From NCBI GenBank assembly GCA_965221585.1, contig OZ244898.1:2046001-2110000 (forward strand): DNA of 64,000 nucleotides. Direction: 5' to 3'. Position 1 is the stretch's first letter. Each line of letters starts with the position of its first letter. The translations under genes and the position numbers were made by a program. The notes below the pieces were generated by a model. It searched no databases, was not told the DNA's origin, and saw only the letters and a program-made list of their open reading frames with translations. Of this stretch, positions 43,659-51,668 are shown in pieces. The stretch is from VXYK01 sp965221585. GTDB taxonomy: Bacteria; Actinomycetota; Acidimicrobiia; Acidimicrobiales; Aldehydirespiratoraceae.

Positions 43659-45215
43659 CTAGCTTGCCGCCGCTCCGCCACGATCCACGACGATGCCGTA
43701 GCGCTCTCGCACCGCGGCGTCCACAACAGGATCGACATGGGCCGGGAAATGGGACGACAGGACCTGCGCAGCGAATGCGTGGGCGACCTGCAGCGCGTCC
43801 TTTCCACCGGCCTCGATCCAGTCGTCGGGAGTGTCACGATCTCCGATGAGCGGATAGATGTACTCCTTCTGCATCAACTCGAGCGTCTGAGGCGAGCCGA
43901 GGAAATGACCCGGCCCGCTCACGACTTCCTCGATCAAGGCGGCCGAGAGCGTCTCTTCGTTGACCTCGATGCCGCGCACCGTCCGGTTGATCGATCCCAG
44001 CATGTCGTTGTCGATCACCAGGGCTTCAAGCGAGCAGCTCAGCAGACTCCCGAGCATCCCCGCGCTCTCATACACGAGATTGGCACCCGCCTGGCCCGCC
44101 AGCACAACGTTGATCCCCTTCTCGTAGCCGGCCTGATTGTCGGGGACTTTCGAGTCGGTCATGCCAGCCGCCACACCCGACGGCAGCCCGATCCAGTTCA
44201 CCACCTGCGCGGCGGCTGCGTTGAGAACCCCCTCCTCTCCGCTCCCTCCACTCATCGCCCCTGTGCGGAGGTCCGAGACGAAAGGCCACAGACCCATCAC
44301 GCAGGGATGGCCGGGACTCATCAAGTTGACCGCGGTCAGCGCCGCCAGGCACTCGGCAAGTGCCTGGGCCAGAGAACCCGCCAGAGCAGCCGGCGAGGTC
44401 GCCCCCGCCTGACCCGCCGACAGCAGATTGATCGGCATGCCCGACTCCACCTGGGCAACCATGCAGTTCGTCGATTCCTCAGCGAAACGCAGCGGCGGCA
44501 CGACGAAGGTGTTGTTGGCCGCCACGAACGGGCGTTTACGGAAGGAGCCCTCACCGCCCGCCATCATGTCGTACATCTCGACGGTCTCATAGACGTGAGC
44601 CCGCTCGAACCACGAGGTGCCGACAGGCTTGCCGGTGCCGGCAGTGGCCGCATAGGCGGTGTTGAGATCCAGCTCCCGCGAGTCCTCGCGGTCACGTGCC
44701 ACCACCGTGCGTACGAAGAAATGGATGTTGTCGAGATGATCGACCAGACGGGCGCAGTTGTAGACGTCCTGTGCGGTGCTGTGCCGGAAGGTGTTGGTCT
44801 GGTACTCGTACATCAACACCGCGGCGCCGGCAGTCCCGAAATGGACCCGGTCGCCCCCGACCTCGATCGATTTGTCATCGTCGAAACCGTGCCAGGTCCA
44901 TTCCTTGGCGGCCGTGGCGATGGCGTTCTCGACGAGTGCTTTGGGGTAGAGAAGACGCCCCGTGTCGTCAAGGCTGCCACCCGCGTCGACGACGACCTCC
45001 ACGAACTCCGGAACCGGAGAGCCCATCCCCACATGTTCCAGAAGGTGCAGGGCGGTGTCGTACACCTGCTGCATCTCAGAATCGACCAGAGGCTTGAATT
45101 TCCCGCCCGGGAGTCCGGGCCGCACCGGACGTTCGTCTTCGGTCAACGGCGCGGCGCGCTCCGCGATGCGCCCGGCACGTCCACCTGACCTACGGCGACG
45201 AGGCTCCTCGCTCAC
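43659..45215 (-). CDS. Non-pyrrolysine trimethylamine methyltransferase (MttB) family protein
   Basis: A 518-residue TIM-barrel methyltransferase of the MttB superfamily. Pyrrolysine-dependent members demethylate trimethylamine; non-pyrrolysine members such as MtgB act on glycine betaine or other quaternary amines and methylate a corrinoid protein. No in-frame amber codon interrupts it. Motifs include 'YDTALHLLEHVGMGSPVPEF' near the start, 'PINLLSAGQAGATSPAALAG' and 'GYEKGINVVLAGQAGANLVYESAGMLGS'. No corrinoid protein gene is in the window. The GTG giving VSEEPRRRR is chosen: GGGAGGGACT lies about a dozen bases upstream, and the ~40 further 5' codons are atypical. Its neighbours suggest methylated-amine use. 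Confidence 0.88.
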   Translation of the reverse strand: MSEEPRRRRSGGRAGRIAERAAPLTEDERPVRPGLPGGKFKPLVDSEMQQVYDTALHLLEHVGMGSPVPEFVEVVVDAGGSLDDTGRLLYPKALVENAIATAAKEWTWHGFDDDKSIEVGGDRVHFGTAGAAVLMYEYQTNTFRHSTAQDVYNCARLVDHLDNIHFFVRTVVARDREDSRELDLNTAYAATAGTGKPVGTSWFERAHVYETVEMYDMMAGGEGSFRKRPFVAANNTFVVPPLRFAEESTNCMVAQVESGMPINLLSAGQAGATSPAALAGSLAQALAECLAALTAVNLMSPGHPCVMGLWPFVSDLRTGAMSGGSGEEGVLNAAAAQVVNWIGLPSGVAAGMTDSKVPDNQAGYEKGINVVLAGQAGANLVYESAGMLGSLLSCSLEALVIDNDMLGSINRTVRGIEVNEETLSAALIEEVVSGPGHFLGSPQTLELMQKEYIYPLIGDRDTPDDWIEAGGKDALQVAHAFAAQVLSSHFPAHVDPVVDAAVRERYGIVVDRGGAAAS

Positions 45216-45314
45216 TGTGGGTTCACAGTCCCTCCCGTGCGAATGCGGGGCCCACACAATAGTGCGGCTGCGAAACTGTAACGCATCGCCGGCGGTCAGG
45301 CGCGCGATGCCGCC

Positions 45315-45386
45315 GATGTGCGCCAGGAGCGCAACGCCCACGTGCGCTAGGCGCGCAACGCCGATGTGCGCTAGGCGCGCAACGCA
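45315..45386. repeat. Three tandem 24-bp repeats at the stop of the FAD/GcvT gene
   Basis: Units at 45315-45338, 45339-45362 and 45363-45386 share GTGCGCTAGGCGCGCAACGC or close variants. The third unit contains the TAG stop of the upstream dehydrogenase gene (minus strand). A degenerate fourth copy may precede 45315. Confidence 0.88.
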
Positions 45387-47794
45387 GAATTGGTCGGGTC
45401 ATAAGCGGGTTCTGCCAGCACCGTTGCCGTCCTCATCTCGCCTAAGAGTTCCAACTCGAAGGTCGATCCGGGTGCCTCGAAGGCGGGGGCCACATAGACG
45501 AAGGCGAGGCTCTTGTTGACCGTGTGGCCCCAAGTTCCGCTCGTAGCGATGCCCATGACCTTGCCTTGTTGGTCGTATGCGCCCTCGTTGCCCCGCACAT
45601 CGTTGTCGGTGGCGTCGACCTCGCAATAGACGAGCACCATCGACAACGGTTCAGTCTGGGAAGCACGCGCAACCGTGGCCTGCTTGCCGATGAAATCACC
45701 GTTGAAGTCGACGAAACGTTCGAGCCGAGCCTCGATCGGGGTGATCTCCGTGGTCAGCTCGCTTCCCCACGCCTTGTAACCCTTCTCGATGCGCATGACA
45801 TTCATCGCGTAGGCACCGAAGTGGACCATTCCGTGGGATTCCCCCGAAGCTGTGAGCGCGTCATAGAGTCCGGCCATCCGTTCGATCGGACAGTGCAGTT
45901 CCCAACCGAGCTCACCCACGTAAGAGACCCGCAAGGCCTTGCACGGCACTCCCGCGACCTCGATCTCTCGAGCGGTCAACCAGCGGAACGACTCGTTGGC
46001 GAGATCGGTGTCGGTGAGGGGAGCGAGCACCTCCCTGGCGAGCGGCCCGGTCACGGCCAACAGTCCCGTGGAATCGGTGACGTCGGTGACGGTCACATCC
46101 TCTGTGGCTTCGATGTGCTGGTTCAGCCAGTCCAGGTCATGGGTGGTGCCGATGACCGCCGAGTTGAGATAGAAGCGATCAGCGGCGAGACGGCTGATCG
46201 TCATCTCACACTCGATTCCGCCCAGCTCAGTGAGCATGTGCACCAACCGGATACCTCCGTCTCGAACGGGGATCCTGTTGGCGGAGAGTCGGTCGAGCAA
46301 GGCCGCTGCATCAGCGCCGACAACCTCGAACTTGGCGAAGGCGGTCAGGTCGGCAATACCGACCCGTTGGCGAGTTCCCTCGACTTCACGAGCCACGAAG
46401 TCGAACGCGTTGGAGCGTCTGAACGAGTGCCGTTCCGGATCACCGAAGTACTGCGGACGCTCCCATCCGTACACTTCCTGCCATTGCGCGCCCAACGCGT
46501 CGAGGCGGTCGTAGATCGGGTTGACTTTCTGGCGACGCGCCACCGGCCGTTGCTCCCCGGGCAGACGGACCTGGTACATCTCGTGGTATTCGTCGATCGC
46601 CTTCTCGATGGCGAACACCGACTTGGGACCGGTGTGGTCTCCGAAGCGGCGGGGGTCCATGCCCCGAACGTTGATCTCAGTCTGACCATGCACGATCCAC
46701 TGGGCGAGATACTTGCCTGCTCCCGGACCCTGGGTGATTCCGATGGAGGCGCCATTGCAATGCCAGTAGTTGCGAAATCCCGGGGCCGGCCCCATGAGAT
46801 AACCGGAATCGGGAGTATGGGTGATCGGACCCGAGACGATCTTCTTGATCCCTGCTTCGGACCAAGACGGGATCCGCAGCATCGCCAGTTCGAGACACTC
46901 GGCGATGTTGTCGATGTCGGGTGGCGTGAGATAGAAGTCGAGTCCCCAATCGATCCCGTCCACACCGTAGATCTGGGCGTTGGCCATCTCGTAGGGTCCT
47001 ATCAGCAGCCCGTCGATCTCACGGCGGTAGTAGCAACTCGACCGAGGATCGCGGGTCACCGGTGGTTCGAAGCCGAGATCGCGCATCGACTCGAGAGGCT
47101 CGGTGATGACGTACTGGTGGATGACCGAGACGATCGGCACATCGAGCCCGATCATCGCTCCCAGCTGCGGGGCGTAGTGACCGGCAGCGTTGACCACGTG
47201 TTCGCAGGTGATCGTGCCCTTCTCGGTTACGACCTGCCAGCGGCCGTCGGGCAGTTGAGCCATGTCGACCACGCGGTTGTTCCGCTGGATCTCACAGCCG
47301 AGCTGACGGGCGCCCTTGGCCATCGCGTTGGTGCACCCTGTGGGGTCGGTCCAACCGTCGTGGGGCGTGTAGAACCCGGTCTTCACATCCGAGACGTCTT
47401 CGAGCAGCGGGTTGAGTTCCTGAACCTCTTTCGGTCCCACGATGTGGGACTCAACGCCGATCTGGTTGAGCATGGCATGCACGTATCGATGCCAGTCCAC
47501 TTCGTCGTCGGTGCGGGCGAGGCGGACCGCCCCACAGCCGTGCCAACCCGCCGACAGGCCGGTCTCGGTTTCGATGTCGGGATACAACGCGATCGCATCC
47601 TGATGGACCTTCGCCATGTTGAGATCGCCGATGAAATTGGGGATCAGACCCGCGGCGTGCCAGGTGGACCCTGAGGTCAGTTCCCCCTTTTCGACAAGGA
47701 TCGTGTCGGCCCAGCTCTCGTGGGCGAGGTGGTAGAGCAGGCCCACGCCCATGGCCCCGCCTCCAACGATGACGCAGCGCACCTCTCGGTTCAT
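45371..47794 (-). CDS. Dimethylglycine/sarcosine dehydrogenase-like FAD protein with GcvT domain
   Basis: An 807-residue demethylating dehydrogenase. The FAD-binding start is 'CVIVGGGAMGVGLLYHLA', and His46 in 'GSTWHAAGL' matches the covalent FAD site of dimethylglycine dehydrogenase. Residues ~7-365 are the DAO domain, ~370-425 the FAO-M bridge, ~430-700 the GcvT-like THF-binding domain and ~710-800 its C-terminal barrel. It would oxidise an N-methyl group and pass the one-carbon unit to THF. Its stop lies in a tandem 24-bp repeat, and it is a paralogue of the upstream gene. Dimethylglycine, sarcosine or a related N-methyl amino acid is possible. Confidence 0.9.
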   Translation of the reverse strand: MNREVRCVIVGGGAMGVGLLYHLAHESWADTILVEKGELTSGSTWHAAGLIPNFIGDLNMAKVHQDAIALYPDIETETGLSAGWHGCGAVRLARTDDEVDWHRYVHAMLNQIGVESHIVGPKEVQELNPLLEDVSDVKTGFYTPHDGWTDPTGCTNAMAKGARQLGCEIQRNNRVVDMAQLPDGRWQVVTEKGTITCEHVVNAAGHYAPQLGAMIGLDVPIVSVIHQYVITEPLESMRDLGFEPPVTRDPRSSCYYRREIDGLLIGPYEMANAQIYGVDGIDWGLDFYLTPPDIDNIAECLELAMLRIPSWSEAGIKKIVSGPITHTPDSGYLMGPAPGFRNYWHCNGASIGITQGPGAGKYLAQWIVHGQTEINVRGMDPRRFGDHTGPKSVFAIEKAIDEYHEMYQVRLPGEQRPVARRQKVNPIYDRLDALGAQWQEVYGWERPQYFGDPERHSFRRSNAFDFVAREVEGTRQRVGIADLTAFAKFEVVGADAAALLDRLSANRIPVRDGGIRLVHMLTELGGIECEMTISRLAADRFYLNSAVIGTTHDLDWLNQHIEATEDVTVTDVTDSTGLLAVTGPLAREVLAPLTDTDLANESFRWLTAREIEVAGVPCKALRVSYVGELGWELHCPIERMAGLYDALTASGESHGMVHFGAYAMNVMRIEKGYKAWGSELTTEITPIEARLERFVDFNGDFIGKQATVARASQTEPLSMVLVYCEVDATDNDVRGNEGAYDQQGKVMGIATSGTWGHTVNKSLAFVYVAPAFEAPGSTFELELLGEMRTATVLAEPAYDPTNSALRA

Positions 47795-47816
47795 TCTCGC
47801 TCTCCTCCAACTCGAC

Positions 47817-47846
47817 GGTTCAACGGCACTTGGTTCAAAGGCATTC
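47817..47846. repeat. 15-bp-period imperfect duplication between the paralogous dehydrogenases
   Basis: GGTTCAACGGCACTT (47817-47831) is followed by GGTTCAAAGGCATTC (47832-47846), 12 of 15 identical, in the 77-bp gap. Confidence 0.6.
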
Positions 47847-47871
47847 TGGGATCCACCGGCTCGAATCGCAT

Positions 47872-50334
47872 CTACTGCTTAGGCCGTTGGTTCTGGGGAT
47901 CGAACCAACTGCGGATCGAAGTGCTCACCGGTACACGCCGTCCGGCGATGTTGGTCTCCCAGGTACCGCTGTCGAGCCAGTCCTTGGTGACCGCCTCGTG
48001 GTGCTCAACGTAACCCATTGCACAGCAGCGGTCCTGGGTTGCGCTCCACATCGACGACGATATTCGGCCCACAACCACTCCTTCCCGATAGAGCGGCTCG
48101 TCGTGGTAGGTCAGCAGGTCCGGGTCTTCTATGCGCAACTGTATGAGTCGTTTGGTGCGGGGCTGTTTGCGTTGCGCCTCCAGCGCGCTGCGTCCGATGA
48201 AGTCGACCGGTTTGTCCCAGGCGACCGTGAAGCCGAGTCCGGCTTCCAGTGGAGTGTCCTCGTCGGTGATGTCATGGCCCCAGTGCCGCATCCCGGCCTC
48301 CAGCCGCAGCGAATTCATGGCGTGGTACCCGGCATGGACCAGCCCGTGGGACTGGCCCTGCTCGGTCAGCGCGTCGTAGACGCTGACCGCGTCAGCGTTG
48401 GAGACGTACAGTTCCCAGCCCAGGTCCCCGACGTAGCTCATCCGCAGAGCGAACACGTCGACGCCGGCGAGTTGGATGCGGCGACCCGTGCCGAACTCGA
48501 AGCCGGCGTTGGTGAGGTCGGCGTCGGTCAACGCCGACAACAAGGCCCGGCTCTTCGGTCCCATCAGACCGATCATCGCCTGGTCATGGGTGACGTTGGC
48601 GAGCGTCACCCGCCTGTCTCGGCAGGCCCGCCGCAACCAGGCCCAGTCACGGGTCTCCGAAGCCGCTGCGGTGACAACGAAGAAACGGTCGTCGCCGATC
48701 CGGTTCACAGTCAGATCAGCTTCGATTCCGCCAGCCCTGTTGCACCATTGCGTGTAGACCGCTTTGCCGACCGGCGCATCGATGTCTGCGACGCTCAAGG
48801 TGTTGAGCACGGCCAGAGCGTCGGGCCCGGTGACTGCGAATTTGGCGAACGATGTCTGGTCGAACAGTCCCACGGACTCCCTGACCGCCAGGCATTCCTG
48901 CACCATGTTGTCGTGCCAGTTCTGTTTGCCGTAGGAGTACTCGTATTGCCCGGCCTGACCGGCGTTGGCGTACCAGTTGGGTCGTTCCCAGCCGGCGGTC
49001 TCTCCGAACACGGCCCCCGCCGCCGCGATCCGGTCATGCAACGGCGACAGCCTCTGGCCCCGGGCGCTCTCATACTGCCGGAACGGCCAGTGCATGGCGT
49101 AGAGCAGACCCAGGCTCTCCGAGATCCTCTCCTTGAGATACCCGGGATCTGCTTGGAACGGCTGTGCACGGCGGATGTCGACCGAGTTGAGGTCCATCGG
49201 AGGATGCCGGTCGGCGATCCAGTCGGCCAATGCCCAGCCGACGCCTCCGGCTGACTGGATCCCCACAGAGTTGAAGCCCGCGGCTACGAAACACCCGTCG
49301 ACCTCGGGCGCCTCGCCCATGTAGTACACACCGTCGGGGGTGAAGGCCTCAGGCCCGTTGAAGAACAGCTGGAGTCCACACTCTCCCAGCGCGGGCACAC
49401 GATGAATGGCCCGTTCAAAGATCGGCCCGAGGTGTTCCCAGTCTTCGTCGAGAGTCCCGAAAGCGAAGTCACGGGGGATCTGGTCAGTGCGCCAGACCTT
49501 GCCGCGTGGCTCGAAGAAACCGGCCATCAGCTTGCCGGTCTCCTCCTTGAAGTAGGTGTAGTTGCCGGGGTCGCGCAGGGTCGGTGTGCCGATCTCCATG
49601 CCCTCGAGGGGTTCAGTGACGATGTAGAAGTGCTCGCAGGCCTGGAGCGGAACGTTGACGCCGATCTGGGCTGCGAGGTGGCGGGTCCACATTCCGGTGG
49701 CGAGCACGACCGTGTCGGTCTCGATCTCACCCGCCTCGGTGACAACGCCCGTGACCTTGCCACCGGCGACCTTCAACTCCGTGACCGATACGCCCTCGAG
49801 CACTCTCGCGCCGCGGCTGCGAGCACCCTTGGCCAACGCCATGGTCGTGTCGACCGGTGAGGTCTGCCCGTCGCGGGGTATGTACAGCGCCCCGACGAGG
49901 TCGTCGGTGTGCATCAGCGGCCAGCGCTGCTTCGCCTCGTCGAGGTCGATCACCTGAGTCTCGACGCCGACGCCCTCGGCCATCGTCGCGCCGCGCAGAA
50001 TCTCCTCCCAGCGTTGTTCGTTGTCGGCGACCGATATTGATCCGGGCGTCCGATAGCCGGTCGCCTGGCCGGTCTCGTCCTCGAGTTCTTCAAACAGGCG
50101 CGCCGAGTAGGTCGCCAGTCTGGTCAGCGAGTGCGTTGATTTGAGTTGCGACACCAGTCCCGCGGCGTGCCAGGTGGTACCGCAGGTGAGGGTGCCCTGT
50201 TCCAACAGCACCACATCGCTGATGTCTCGGCGAGTCAGATGGTAGGCAACGGAGCACCCGACGATGCCCCCGCCGATCACAACGACTTCAGCTCGGTCCG
50301 GGAGCGCCGGACCCGAACGCAGCGAACGAGCCAT
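47872..50334 (-). CDS. Dimethylglycine/sarcosine dehydrogenase-like FAD protein with GcvT domain (paralogue)
   Basis: An 820-residue protein of the same architecture as the gene downstream: FAD start 'VVVIGGGIVGCSVAYHLTRR', His56 in 'GTTWHAAGL' at the covalent FAD position, a DAO domain, a bridge domain, a GcvT fold ('ALRMSYVGDLGWELYV') and a C-terminal barrel. The two copies differ throughout, so they probably act on different N-methyl substrates of one pathway. An ATG at 50334 is preferred to upstream codons. It heads this minus-strand group and diverges from the phosphotransferase gene. Confidence 0.9.
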   Translation of the reverse strand: MARSLRSGPALPDRAEVVVIGGGIVGCSVAYHLTRRDISDVVLLEQGTLTCGTTWHAAGLVSQLKSTHSLTRLATYSARLFEELEDETGQATGYRTPGSISVADNEQRWEEILRGATMAEGVGVETQVIDLDEAKQRWPLMHTDDLVGALYIPRDGQTSPVDTTMALAKGARSRGARVLEGVSVTELKVAGGKVTGVVTEAGEIETDTVVLATGMWTRHLAAQIGVNVPLQACEHFYIVTEPLEGMEIGTPTLRDPGNYTYFKEETGKLMAGFFEPRGKVWRTDQIPRDFAFGTLDEDWEHLGPIFERAIHRVPALGECGLQLFFNGPEAFTPDGVYYMGEAPEVDGCFVAAGFNSVGIQSAGGVGWALADWIADRHPPMDLNSVDIRRAQPFQADPGYLKERISESLGLLYAMHWPFRQYESARGQRLSPLHDRIAAAGAVFGETAGWERPNWYANAGQAGQYEYSYGKQNWHDNMVQECLAVRESVGLFDQTSFAKFAVTGPDALAVLNTLSVADIDAPVGKAVYTQWCNRAGGIEADLTVNRIGDDRFFVVTAAASETRDWAWLRRACRDRRVTLANVTHDQAMIGLMGPKSRALLSALTDADLTNAGFEFGTGRRIQLAGVDVFALRMSYVGDLGWELYVSNADAVSVYDALTEQGQSHGLVHAGYHAMNSLRLEAGMRHWGHDITDEDTPLEAGLGFTVAWDKPVDFIGRSALEAQRKQPRTKRLIQLRIEDPDLLTYHDEPLYREGVVVGRISSSMWSATQDRCCAMGYVEHHEAVTKDWLDSGTWETNIAGRRVPVSTSIRSWFDPQNQRPKQ

Positions 50335-50471
50335 GAGCACCAGAGACTAGCGAAATCCGACCGCGCAGGTGTGTCGATGTCGCCGAGTATTTTTTGGACT
50401 TTTTTCGGATGCTGGAGCCGCGGGGACCGCCGGGTTTTGGCGGCAGTATCAGATGCCCTATCGTCGGGTTG

Positions 50472-51665
50472 ATGAGTGATACCGACCAGAGCCGGCCCGT
50501 CGATTCAGCCAGCTCCGCCGAGCAGGAGTCAGACGTGCCTTCAGAGCTCAGCAGCGCGCCGAAGTTCCACACTGACCGCAGCCACTACGGACCCGCTCTC
50601 GAGCAGTGGATCACCAGCCGGAACCCGAACCGCGCCGACGCCAGGGTCACCAATATCGACATCCCGGTGTCCACTGGTTTCTCCAACGAGACGGTCTTCT
50701 TCGACGCCTCCTGGTCCGAGGGCGGAACCGAGCGCTCGGACCGGTTCGTGGCCCGCATAGAACCCGCCGGAGGCGCCCTGTTCCCCGCTCAGAGCAGCCA
50801 CTGCGACGTCTCGGTCGAGGTGCAATACCGGGCGATGGAGGCGGTCGGACGCCACTGTGACGCCCCAGTGCCCGAACTGCTCGGCTACGAGTCGGACCCG
50901 GCGGTCATCGGACAACCCTTCTTCGTGATGGGTTTCACCGAGGGTCGGGTGCCCGCTGACCAGCCCCGCTATTCCGAGGAGGGGTTCCTGGTAGACGAGG
51001 CGACACCGGCCGAGCGCCGTCGCATGGTCGCGACCGGCCTGGAGGCGATGGCTCAGATCCACTCGATCGACTGGCGCGAGGCCGGCTTGGACTGGCTTGA
51101 CGCTAGCGGTACCGGACAACCCAGTACCCGCGTACAACTCGACCTCTACCGGTCTTCGACGACCCGTGAACTGGCCGGCCGGGAGCATCCCGTGCTCTCG
51201 GCAGCATTCGATTGGCTCATCGCCAATGATCCTGGAGACGACCGGATCGGCCTGTCCTGGGGTGACAGTCGACTGGGAAATGTCCTGTGGCAGGACTATC
51301 GCCCGGCGGCGGTTCTTGATTGGGAGGCGTGCGCATTGTCGCCGACCGAGGCTGATGTCGGTTGGTGGCTGATGTTCGACCGGATGTCGTTCGACGATGT
51401 GGGCGTGGCGCGGATGGAGGGTTTCCCCACCCGTGAAGAGATGATCAGCCTCTACGAACAGGCATCCGGCCGCGAGGTTCGTGCCCCCCACTATTGGGAG
51501 GTGTTCGGCGTGATGCGTTTCTGTGCGATCTTCATCGGGTTGGGCGACCGCATGACCAACAGCGGCCTGATTCCTCCCGAGATGAACCCGGCAGTCGGCA
51601 ACATGGTCACCCAGGCATTGGCGGACCTGTTGGATATCCCAAATCCAACGCCTTCGACGATCTAG
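50472..51665 (+). CDS. Phosphotransferase (APH / ACAD10-like kinase) family protein
   Basis: A 397-residue protein-kinase-like fold enzyme. The Lys/nucleotide strand 'RFVARIEPAGGALF', helix 'VSVEVQYRAMEAVGRH', hinge 'PFFVMGFTEGRVP', catalytic loop 'LSWGDSRLGNVLW' (Asp and Asn present; the usual His is Ser/Trp) and metal-binding Asp in 'AAVLDWEAC' fit the choline/aminoglycoside kinase group often found beside acyl-CoA dehydrogenases. The start is uncertain: the ATG at 50472 lacks a clear ribosome-binding site and an open frame extends upstream. It is convergent with smc, 3 bp apart. Substrate unknown; antibiotic resistance is not implied. Confidence 0.85.
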   Translation: MSDTDQSRPVDSASSAEQESDVPSELSSAPKFHTDRSHYGPALEQWITSRNPNRADARVTNIDIPVSTGFSNETVFFDASWSEGGTERSDRFVARIEPAGGALFPAQSSHCDVSVEVQYRAMEAVGRHCDAPVPELLGYESDPAVIGQPFFVMGFTEGRVPADQPRYSEEGFLVDEATPAERRRMVATGLEAMAQIHSIDWREAGLDWLDASGTGQPSTRVQLDLYRSSTTRELAGREHPVLSAAFDWLIANDPGDDRIGLSWGDSRLGNVLWQDYRPAAVLDWEACALSPTEADVGWWLMFDRMSFDDVGVARMEGFPTREEMISLYEQASGREVRAPHYWEVFGVMRFCAIFIGLGDRMTNSGLIPPEMNPAVGNMVTQALADLLDIPNPTPSTI

Positions 51666-51668
51666 CGG

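Noticed and set aside
42192..45188. 998-residue plus-strand open frame opposite the reductase and MttB genes
   Set aside because: Both real genes on the minus strand have recognisable families and motifs; the plus frame shows none.
43659..45215. Pyrrolysine-type MttB
   Set aside because: No in-frame TAG interrupts the gene, so it belongs to the non-pyrrolysine branch.
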